In this document: in pieces, positions 10,041 to 16,968 of the stretch
Layout of the letters: each line of letters opens with the position of its first letter
Numbering within the stretch: position 1 is the first letter of the stretch
NCBI GenBank assembly: GCA_016280635.1
Contig: JAEEHC010000084.1
Span: 43,809 to 107,808, forward strand
Direction: 5' to 3'
Length of the DNA stretch: 64,000 nucleotides
Origin: Erysipelotrichaceae bacterium
GTDB taxonomy: Bacteria; Bacillota_I; Bacilli_A; Erysipelotrichales; Erysipelotrichaceae
Made by a program: the position numbers and the translations under genes
Notes under the pieces: model-generated
The model's database searches: none
The model's input: only the letters and a program-made list of their open reading frames with translations
What the model was told of the DNA's origin: nothing

Positions 10041-10974
10041 CTATCTTCTGGCCATTGCCGGCAGTGACATTGATTATTTCTATCAGACTCAGGCCTTTCT
10101 GGGACCGGGCGATGCCTGCATAGCGACACCTTTGCAGACCCGGGTGGGCGGCTGCGTTCTCAATGTCAGCGCGGTAGCTTCAGCATCCGGGCTTAAGACA
10201 GCGGTGCTGGATTATCTGAAGGAAAACGATGAGTCTACCGACCTGCTGATCAATACTCTTAAGGAAAAGAACATCGATGTGAGCCATGTCAAATACGGCG
10301 CTGAGGTGGTCAATGGCAGCTGTTTGATCATGCAGTGCGGAAATGAAAAGTGCATCTACGTCATCGATCCGCAAAGGCCTTTCTTTACCGTCGATGAGAA
10401 AACGCAGAAACTGCTTGATGAGGCGCAATACATCTATTCACTGGCCCGGATCCTGAAGACCTCCTTCAGTGATCTGAAACCGCTGAAGAAGGCCAGAGGC
10501 AAAGGAGCCAAACTGATCTTTGACGGCGGCTGTCAGTATCAGGAAGAATATGAAAAGGACATGATCATGAACCTGGCTGACGGGCTGTTTCTCAATGAGA
10601 CCGCCTACGAAAGACTGTGTCAGGTTACCGGCTGCCAAGCTAAAGAAGAACTGTTGAAGAGAGGCTGTGAGTTTGTCTGCATAACCTCCGGAGCCAGAGG
10701 AGCCAGCTGTTATACCCAAAAGGGCGAACTGTTTCAGCCGGCCATGAAGGTCGAGGTAGTTGATTCGACCGGAGCCGGAGACAGCTTTGCCGGCTGCTTT
10801 CTGAGCTGTCTGCATCAGGGAATGGACCATGGAAAGGCGCTCTATTACGCTTCCGTTGCCGGGGCCTACTGCTGCAGTCGTCAGGGTGGCATGGCTGGCA
10901 GCGTTGATCTAAAGACCCTGGAAAACTTTGCCAGAGAAAATGATTATGAAAACAATAACTGTTCAGACAGATAG
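10033..10974 (+). CDS. PfkB-family carbohydrate or nucleoside kinase
   Basis: A 313-residue ribokinase-like protein. The anion hole and catalytic base GAGD (247-250, in DSTGAGDSF) are intact, and the early AGSD/VGGCVLNVSAVAS region matches the substrate-binding Gly-Gly region. The acceptor is not readable; ribose, a nucleoside or a fructose phosphate are all possible. ATG 10033 overlaps the glycohydrolase stop by 8 bp, with GGAGGTGAG as ribosome binding site, so translation is coupled. The pairing suggests handling of the ribose moiety freed from ADP-ribosyl groups; that is inference. Confidence 0.88.
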   Translation: MHDYLLAIAGSDIDYFYQTQAFLGPGDACIATPLQTRVGGCVLNVSAVASASGLKTAVLDYLKENDESTDLLINTLKEKNIDVSHVKYGAEVVNGSCLIMQCGNEKCIYVIDPQRPFFTVDEKTQKLLDEAQYIYSLARILKTSFSDLKPLKKARGKGAKLIFDGGCQYQEEYEKDMIMNLADGLFLNETAYERLCQVTGCQAKEELLKRGCEFVCITSGARGASCYTQKGELFQPAMKVEVVDSTGAGDSFAGCFLSCLHQGMDHGKALYYASVAGAYCCSRQGGMAGSVDLKTLENFARENDYENNNCSDR

Positions 10975-11047
10975 GAAGGGCAACGGCATGTATCTGGACC
11001 CGGAAGAACATCTCTGTGACTGGTAGCAGGTAAAAAGCAAGGAAATC

Positions 11048-11072
11048 AGAGAGGCAGCAGCCTCTCTTTCTT
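11048..11072 (+). terminator. Rho-independent terminator after the PfkB kinase
   Basis: AGAGAGGC (11048-11055), AGCA loop, GCCTCTCT (11060-11067), then TTCTT. It separates the glycohydrolase-kinase pair from the NrtR operon. Confidence 0.8.
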
Positions 11073-11117
11073 AGAAGATCTTAATGGTAAAAAACAGGGA
11101 AAGATTTTCGTAATTAA

Positions 11118-11148
11118 TATAGTCAAAATGACTATAATATTGTATAAT
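11118..11148 (+). promoter_or_regulatory. palindromic operator and promoter of the NrtR-NAD operon
   Basis: TATAGTCA (11118-11125), AAA, TGACTATA (11129-11136) is a perfect 8-bp inverted repeat. It overlaps one TATAAT (11133-11138) and abuts a second (11143-11148), so a bound protein would block transcription. NrtR proteins usually regulate their own NAD operon, which makes NrtR the obvious ligand. The palindrome is seen directly; the binding is inferred. Confidence 0.7.
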
Positions 11149-11170
11149 GCTGGTGGAGGAGGAAAGAGAA

Positions 11171-12010
11171 ATGGAATTCCTCAATGAAAAAGGACAGACA
11201 GAACAGCAGTTTCTGGCTGAATACGATGACAGCATGTACCGCAAGGCCAACAATACGGTGGACATGCTGCTGTTCACCATCAAGGACGGTACCCTTCAGC
11301 TTCTGCTGATAAAGAGGCGCAATCACCCCTGGATCAACCGCTGGGCGCTGCCGGGGGGCTTCGTCAACTATGATGAAGACCTGGATACCGCCGTACTCAG
11401 GGAACTGAGGGAAGAGACCAATGTCAGCGACACCGCCTACTTCCGTCAGCTCTACACCCTGGGCAAGGTCGACCGCGACCCCCGCAGCCGCACCATTTCC
11501 ACAGCTTATCTGTCGCTTAGTCCGCAGGAGAACCTGAAGGATGTCCGGGGCGGCGATGACGCCCGACAGGCAGCCTGGTTCCAGGTCGAAAAGAAGACCG
11601 TTGAGCAGGATGAAAGCCAGCGGATCTCCAAACTGACCCTGAAAGGGGAATGCGAGATCTGTTATGAAATCACCGAAAAGGTCAAGGCCAATTACATCTG
11701 CCGCTCTTCCCGGCTGCTGAGCGAAGATGAACTGGCAGCCGATCACATCAAGCTGGTCAACATGGCCATCGACCAGCTCCGCAGCAATGCCATCTCTTCC
11801 GGCCTGCTGTTCAACCTGCTGCCGGAGACCTTCACGCTCAAGGAAGTGCAGACCGCTTACGAAGCGGTCAGCGGGCTGAAGGTAGATACGCCGAATTTCC
11901 GGCGCGGCATCGTTTCCCGCCTGACAGCCACCGGTCAGTACCGGCAGGGGCGCAAGGCAGCGATGCTGTACCGGTTCAATCCGTTATACGAAAACATGGA
12001 GGGTAATTAA
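11171..12010 (+). CDS. nrtR: NrtR-type transcriptional regulator, Nudix plus winged helix
   Basis: 279 residues in two parts: an N-terminal Nudix domain (about 20-160) and a C-terminal winged helix (about 195-275, LPETFTLKEVQTAYEAV to NFRRGIVSRL and AMLYRFN). This is the NrtR layout, a repressor of NAD genes that in studied bacteria responds to ADP-ribose. The Nudix box keeps G63, E69, R77, E78, E81 and E82, with Asn84 where Gly is usual, so hydrolase activity is possible. The ATG at 11171 follows GGAGGAGGAAAG; an earlier in-frame ATG at 11147 would sit in the promoter. It is the first gene of the nrtR-pncA-pncB-nadE-nadD unit. Confidence 0.9.
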   Translation: MEFLNEKGQTEQQFLAEYDDSMYRKANNTVDMLLFTIKDGTLQLLLIKRRNHPWINRWALPGGFVNYDEDLDTAVLRELREETNVSDTAYFRQLYTLGKVDRDPRSRTISTAYLSLSPQENLKDVRGGDDARQAAWFQVEKKTVEQDESQRISKLTLKGECEICYEITEKVKANYICRSSRLLSEDELAADHIKLVNMAIDQLRSNAISSGLLFNLLPETFTLKEVQTAYEAVSGLKVDTPNFRRGIVSRLTATGQYRQGRKAAMLYRFNPLYENMEGN

Positions 12011-12011
12011 C

Positions 12012-12530
12012 ATGAAAAAGCTATTGGTTGTTGTCGATGTTCAGAAGGATTTCGTTGACGGTTCCCTGGGAACCCCGGAAGCCGTCGCCATCATCGATAA
12101 GGTCGTTGAGACGATCTCTGATCCCCAGTATGACGATGTCGTCTTTACCAAGGACACCCACTTTGAGGATTATCTGCTGACCCAGGAAGGCCGCAACCTG
12201 CCGGTCGTCCACTGCGTCAAGGGTACCGAAGGCTGGCAGCTGGACAAGCGGGTCGAGGAAGCGGCCATGAGCAAGCTGGTTGAAGTCAGAGTCGTGGAGA
12301 AGAACGCCTTCGGCTCCAACAAGATCGCCGGCATCGCCTGCGGCTATGACGACGTGACGCTGATCGGGCTTTGCACCGACATCTGCGTCATCTCCAACGC
12401 CCTGCTGATCAAGGCGGCCAATCCGGAATTGCCGATCCATGTCATTGAAGCGGCTTGTGCCGGTGTTACCCCGGCAAAGCATGCCGCGGCCATTGAAACG
12501 ATGAGAAGCTGTCAGATCGACATCATCTGA
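12012..12530 (+). CDS. pncA: nicotinamidase (isochorismatase family)
   Basis: Converts nicotinamide to nicotinate, the entry step of the Preiss-Handler salvage route. The 172-residue protein carries the cysteine-hydrolase triad: D9 in VVDVQKDF, K97 in EKNAFGS and C125 in CTDICVISN. D48/H50 in KDTHFEDY fit the metal site of nicotinamidases. GGAGGG lies 8 nt before the ATG, and the gene starts 1 bp after nrtR ends. The position between NrtR and PncB makes nicotinamidase far more likely than another isochorismatase-like activity. Confidence 0.93.
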   Translation: MKKLLVVVDVQKDFVDGSLGTPEAVAIIDKVVETISDPQYDDVVFTKDTHFEDYLLTQEGRNLPVVHCVKGTEGWQLDKRVEEAAMSKLVEVRVVEKNAFGSNKIAGIACGYDDVTLIGLCTDICVISNALLIKAANPELPIHVIEAACAGVTPAKHAAAIETMRSCQIDII

Positions 12531-12545
12531 GGCAAGGAGGGAACA

Positions 12546-13754
12546 ATGGAACAGATCATCAAGAGCCTGCTGGAAACCGACATGTACAAGTTTTCCATGG
12601 GGCAGGCCATTTATCACCAATACCCGGAATACATGACCACCTGGGATTTCAAATGCCGCAATAAGGATGTCCATTTCACCGAAGAAATGCGACAGGAGAT
12701 CGCCAGACAGATCAGACTCTACTGCGACCTGCGCTTCAGCGAGGATGAACTGAAGTATCTGGACAACATCAAGTGGATTAAGGGATCCTATGTAAACTTC
12801 CTGCGCTTATGGCATCCCAACTTCGCCGACTTTACCATTGACGATCAGGCGGAATGCGGCTTACGGATCGAGACCCGGGGCAGCTGGCTGAACACCTCTA
12901 TGTATGAGATCCCGACGCTGGCCATCGTCAATGAAGTCTATTTCCGGATGAACTATGACTATGATCAGCTTTACCGCCAGTTTGAAAGGAAACTGGAGGA
13001 AAAGATCAGCTGGCTGAAAGAAGGCGCCTGTAACATCGGCTCCTTCTCCGAGTTCGGCTTGAGAAGAAGGCTGTCGGCTGAAGCCCAGGAGCTGGCCGTC
13101 AGGAGAATGAGCGAGGAGAAATACGCCGATTCGACTTTTGTCGGTACCTCGAATGTCTATCTGGCCCGCAAGTTCAATGTCACCCCGGTCGGCACTCAGG
13201 CTCATGAATGGATCATGTGCGTTGGCCAGGGCAATCATCAGCTCAACCCGTCCTATTCCAATCTCTTTGCCCTGACCAGCTGGGTCAAGGAATACGGCGT
13301 TCTCAACGGCACCGCGCTGACCGATACCATTACGACCGACATGTTCCTCAGGGACTTTGACCTGACCTTTGCCACCCTGTTCTCCGGCGTCCGCCACGAC
13401 AGCGCCGACCCGATCGAATGGGGCGAAAAGATCATCGAACACTATCAGAAACTGGGCATTGATCCCAAGACCAAGACCCTGCTGTTCAGCGACAGCCTGA
13501 ACTTCAAGAAGGCGGATGCCATCCGCGAGCACTTCAAGGGCCGGGCCAAGGTAGCCTTCGGCATCGGTACCTACATTGCCAACGACACCGATGTTACCCC
13601 GCTGAACATCGTCATGAAGACGGTTCTGTGCAATGGGCAGGATGTCGCAAAGCTGTCTGATGTAGCCGGCAAGGGCATGTGCCGTAACCCGGAATATGTG
13701 GATTATCTGGAAAGAAGCATTAAATGGAGGAACGAACATGAGCAGAGAATTTGA
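12546..13754 (+). CDS. pncB: nicotinate phosphoribosyltransferase
   Basis: 402 residues. The enzyme makes nicotinate mononucleotide from nicotinate and PRPP. Diagnostic segments are the N-terminal LLETDMYKFSMGQAI, the central SFSEFGLRRR, GVRHDSADP and the phosphate-binding LFSDSLNF and FGIGTYIAND strings. The length and motifs match the short PncB class of Gram-negatives and Erysipelotrichia-like Firmicutes. AAGGAGGG precedes the start. It overlaps nadE by 17 bp. Confidence 0.95.
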   Translation: MEQIIKSLLETDMYKFSMGQAIYHQYPEYMTTWDFKCRNKDVHFTEEMRQEIARQIRLYCDLRFSEDELKYLDNIKWIKGSYVNFLRLWHPNFADFTIDDQAECGLRIETRGSWLNTSMYEIPTLAIVNEVYFRMNYDYDQLYRQFERKLEEKISWLKEGACNIGSFSEFGLRRRLSAEAQELAVRRMSEEKYADSTFVGTSNVYLARKFNVTPVGTQAHEWIMCVGQGNHQLNPSYSNLFALTSWVKEYGVLNGTALTDTITTDMFLRDFDLTFATLFSGVRHDSADPIEWGEKIIEHYQKLGIDPKTKTLLFSDSLNFKKADAIREHFKGRAKVAFGIGTYIANDTDVTPLNIVMKTVLCNGQDVAKLSDVAGKGMCRNPEYVDYLERSIKWRNEHEQRI

Positions 13755-14493
13755 CGTCAAGAAGCACACCGAAGGGATCATTGAATTCATCAGAAACTAT
13801 TTCCGGGAAAACCAACTGCGCGGAGCCGTGCTGGGCATCAGCGGCGGCAAGGACAGCGGTGTTGTCGCCGGCCTGCTTTCCCTGGCCTTGGGCCCGGAAA
13901 ATGTCGTCGGCATTACCATGCCCTGTCACTCCAACCCCACTGATAAGAGCGACGCTCATCTGGTAGCGGAAAAGTTCGGCTTTGAAATGCTGAACCTGGA
14001 TCTGACCAGCACCTTTGACAGCTTCGTTGCCGAGGCCAGCAAGATCGCCGACTGCTCCAACCCGCTTTCCAATGCCAACATCAACCTCAAACCCAGGCTG
14101 CGCATGGCGACCAACTACTACATCGCCGCACTGTTGAGCGAGGTCAGAGGCGGCACCTGGATCGTCGCCGGTACTTCCAACAAGTGCGAACTGTATGTCG
14201 GCTACTTCACCAAGGGCGGTGACAGCACCTACGACATCGGCATTCTCAATGACCTGACCGTCGAAGAAGTCATTGCGGTTGGCGCCTACATCGGCGTACC
14301 TGATCCGGTACTCTACAAGGCTCCCAATGACGGCCTTTCCGCCAAGACGGATGAAGACAAGCTGGGTGTGAAGTATTCCGAGATCGCCAAGGTCATCAAC
14401 GGCCAGGAAGGAGAAGGCCAGGAACGCATCGAGCAGCTGCACCGCAACGCTCAGCACAAGTTCCATACGCCTTACTATAAGAAATGCGATTAG
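13738..14493 (+). CDS. nadE: ammonia-dependent NAD synthetase
   Basis: 251 residues with the ATP-pyrophosphatase P-loop SGGKDS (35-40) and no N-terminal nitrilase domain, so it should use free ammonia. It amidates deamido-NAD in the last step of NAD synthesis. Further family segments are GTSNKCELYVGYFTKGGD and the C-terminal HKFHTPYYK. The ATG at 13738 has GGAGG 7 nt upstream inside pncB; an upstream in-frame start at 13696 would lack this. It overlaps nadD by 10 bp. Confidence 0.96.
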   Translation: MSREFDVKKHTEGIIEFIRNYFRENQLRGAVLGISGGKDSGVVAGLLSLALGPENVVGITMPCHSNPTDKSDAHLVAEKFGFEMLNLDLTSTFDSFVAEASKIADCSNPLSNANINLKPRLRMATNYYIAALLSEVRGGTWIVAGTSNKCELYVGYFTKGGDSTYDIGILNDLTVEEVIAVGAYIGVPDPVLYKAPNDGLSAKTDEDKLGVKYSEIAKVINGQEGEGQERIEQLHRNAQHKFHTPYYKKCD

Positions 14494-15023
14494 GAGTCTA
14501 TTTCGGAAGTTTCAACCCCGTCCACCGCGGCCACATGCAGATCGTCTACCGGCTGCTGTCGGAGAATCTCGTCGACAAGGTCATCGTGGTAGCGACCATG
14601 GAATACTGGGGCAAGACGCAGCTGATGCCGCTGGAAAAGCGGCTGGCCATGCTGAAACTGTACGGTAACGAGAACATCATCATCGATGAGACCCATAATC
14701 ACGCGGAAAAGACCTATCAGCTTTTCCGTCAGCTTAAGGAAGAAAACCCGGAGGATGAACTGTTCTTCATCATCGGGGCAGACAGCCTGAACCGCTTTGA
14801 CCAATGGGTCAACTACGAAGAACTGCTGACCTATACCTTCATCGTCGTGGAGAGAGACGGCATTGACATTGAAGCGGCCATGAAGCGGCTGAAAAAGCGC
14901 GACTACCTGATCATGAGAAAGGTAAGGGATGTTTCCTCTACCTTCATCAGGGAACATCTGGACGGCGATCTGAGCAATCTGGTCGACCCGGGTGTTGCCG
15001 AGATACTCAGACAGCCTGATTAA
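14484..15023 (+). CDS. nadD: nicotinate-nucleotide adenylyltransferase
   Basis: 179 residues. It adenylates nicotinate mononucleotide, linking PncB to NadE. The nucleotidyltransferase signature GSFNPVHRGH (8-17) contains the catalytic HxGH, and the second motif SSTFIRE lies near residue 150. The start overlaps the end of nadE and has no ribosome binding site of its own beyond coding sequence, pointing to translational coupling. It closes the operon, which then covers every step from nicotinamide to NAD. Confidence 0.95.
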   Translation: MRLGVYFGSFNPVHRGHMQIVYRLLSENLVDKVIVVATMEYWGKTQLMPLEKRLAMLKLYGNENIIIDETHNHAEKTYQLFRQLKEENPEDELFFIIGADSLNRFDQWVNYEELLTYTFIVVERDGIDIEAAMKRLKKRDYLIMRKVRDVSSTFIREHLDGDLSNLVDPGVAEILRQPD

Positions 15024-15039
15024 GAGATAAGAAATAAAG

Positions 15040-15085
15040 AAGTGAACCTGATGCCCTGAGGGGGCATAGTGTTCACTTTTTTCTT
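15040..15085 (+). terminator. Rho-independent terminator of the NAD operon
   Basis: A two-part stem: AAGTGAAC (15040-15047) pairs with GTTCACTT (15071-15078), and ATGCCC (15051-15056) pairs with GGGCAT (15062-15067). A T6 run follows. Confidence 0.9.
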
Positions 15086-15113
15086 GTTATATAAGGGCTT
15101 TATTTAGTAAAAT
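15084..15113 (+). promoter_or_regulatory. probable promoter of the glgB operon
   Basis: TTGTTA (15084-15089) and TAAAAT (15108-15113) are separated by 18 bp, directly after the NAD operon terminator and 20 bp before the glgB start. A second hexamer TAGAAT overlaps at 15113-15118. Confidence 0.55.
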
Positions 15114-15132
15114 AGAATAGCGGAGGTGTCGT

Positions 15133-16953
15133 ATGGATCTAAACGCGCTTCAGAGTTTCTATGATGGTTACAGCATCAACGCCTATGAGATCTTCGGAGC
15201 TCACATGACGGAAGATGGCACCATATTCAGAGTTTATGCCCCCAATGCCAAGAGCGTGAGGCTCATTGGTGATTTCAATGGCTGGAACCGTGAGGCTGAC
15301 CGCCTTTTCAAGTCAGACCTGGGTTTCTGGGAAATCAAGATTGGCGGTCTGCAGGAATATGCCCGGTACAAATACGTTATTGAGGCAGCCGACGGGACAA
15401 TGGTCGAAAAGGCCGACCCCTATGGCTTCTATAATGAGAACCGTCCGGACTGGGGCAACAAGGTTGTCTCGCTTTACCATGAGTGGCAGGACGGCGACTG
15501 GATGGCCAGCCGCGACCGCAACTTCGACAAGCCGATGAACATCTATGAGGTTCATCTGGGCGGCTTCCGTCACAACTGGGCCGACCAGTGGCTCAATTAC
15601 GGCGAGATGATCGACGTGCTGATTCCCTATGTCAAGGAGATGGGCTATACGCACATTGAACTGATGCCGCTCAACGAGCACGCGCTGGACCAGAGCTGGG
15701 GCTATCAGCAGTTTGGCTACTTCTCCATCACTTCCCGCTACGGCAGTCCCAGACAGTTGATGGAATTCATCGATGCCTGCCATCGCAATGGCATCGGTGT
15801 CATCATGGACATCGTCATCGTTCACTTCGTCAAGGACAGCTATGGCCTGGGCAACTTTGACGGATCACCTCTTTATGAATCCAGTGATCCCAATTACGCG
15901 GAAAGCCAGTGGGGTACCCACTACTTTGATTTCAACAAGAACATCGTCAAGAGCTTTTTGCTCTCAAGTGCCGGCTTATGGCTGGACAAGTATCATGTTG
16001 ACGGTTTGCGCGTTGACGCCGTCAGCAACCTCATCTATTTCCATGGGGACAAGAGAAAGGGAGAAAACACCGAGGCCATCAGCTTCATCAAGCGGATGAA
16101 CTACCATCTCCACCAGCATTTCCCGTCCGTCATGACCATTGCGGAAGATTCCACTGACTATCCGAAAGTCACCGGAGATCCTTCTGAAGGTCTGGGCTTT
16201 GACTACAAGTGGGACCTGGGCTGGATGAACGACACCCTGAAGTACTACAAGGAAGACCCGGAGTACCGCCATTACGATCACAACCTGATCAACTTCTCGA
16301 TGGCCTACTTCTTCACCGAGCGCTTCCTGCTGCCGTTCTCCCATGACGAGGTCGTCCACTCCAAGGGCACGATCATCGACAAGATGTGGGGCAGCTATGA
16401 GGATAAGTTCCGCCAGTGTCGCAACCTGATGGTCTACATGTACACCCATCCGGGCAAGAAGCTGAATTTCATGGGCAATGAAATTGCCAGCTTCCGCGAA
16501 TTTGATGAGATGAAGGAACTCGACTGGTTCCTGCTCAAGTATCCGCTGCACGACAGCTTCAAGCGTCTGTGCCGGGACCTGAACATGGTCTACCGTCACA
16601 ATGAGGCCTTCTGGAAGTATGATTACAGCTGGAAGGGCTTCAAGTGGATCGATGCCGACAACAGCCGGGACCGCATTTACAGCTACGTGCGCTATGATGA
16701 TGAGAAGTGCTATGTCGTCGTGCTCAACATGTCGCCGGTCGGTCACGAACATTTCGAACTCGGAGTTCCGACTTACGGCTACTTCACCGAGATCATCAAC
16801 TCGGAAAGGGACATCTATGGCGGCTGTAACATGTGCAACTTCCGCAAGATACAGGCACACAGGACCAAGACAGGGTGCAACGGCTTCAAGTATAAGCTGG
16901 AGATGCGGGTAGCTCCGTATGCCGGCATCATTCTGGAGGCCAAATTAAGATAG
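15133..16953 (+). CDS. glgB: 1,4-alpha-glucan branching enzyme
   Basis: 606 residues. It introduces alpha-1,6 branches in glycogen. An N-terminal CBM48 domain (about 18-105, with GDFNGWNRE) precedes the GH13 barrel. The nucleophile is D295 (GLRVDAVSN), the acid/base E338 (TIAEDST), and H404-D405 lie in SHDEVVHSK. The first GH13 region reads MDIVIVHF, which differs from the more common DWVPGHF. GGAGGTG precedes the ATG. It is the first gene of a run in which glgP, pulA, ung and folC follow with small gaps or overlaps. Confidence 0.95.
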   Translation: MDLNALQSFYDGYSINAYEIFGAHMTEDGTIFRVYAPNAKSVRLIGDFNGWNREADRLFKSDLGFWEIKIGGLQEYARYKYVIEAADGTMVEKADPYGFYNENRPDWGNKVVSLYHEWQDGDWMASRDRNFDKPMNIYEVHLGGFRHNWADQWLNYGEMIDVLIPYVKEMGYTHIELMPLNEHALDQSWGYQQFGYFSITSRYGSPRQLMEFIDACHRNGIGVIMDIVIVHFVKDSYGLGNFDGSPLYESSDPNYAESQWGTHYFDFNKNIVKSFLLSSAGLWLDKYHVDGLRVDAVSNLIYFHGDKRKGENTEAISFIKRMNYHLHQHFPSVMTIAEDSTDYPKVTGDPSEGLGFDYKWDLGWMNDTLKYYKEDPEYRHYDHNLINFSMAYFFTERFLLPFSHDEVVHSKGTIIDKMWGSYEDKFRQCRNLMVYMYTHPGKKLNFMGNEIASFREFDEMKELDWFLLKYPLHDSFKRLCRDLNMVYRHNEAFWKYDYSWKGFKWIDADNSRDRIYSYVRYDDEKCYVVVLNMSPVGHEHFELGVPTYGYFTEIINSERDIYGGCNMCNFRKIQAHRTKTGCNGFKYKLEMRVAPYAGIILEAKLR

Positions 16954-16968
16954 GGGATAAAGAATTAT

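Noticed and set aside
10946..11026. A 26-codon frame from ATG 10946 overlapping the end of the PfkB gene
   Set aside because: It has no convincing ribosome binding site and no recognisable product, and it overlaps the kinase gene; it may be the stub of a lost gene but cannot be supported.
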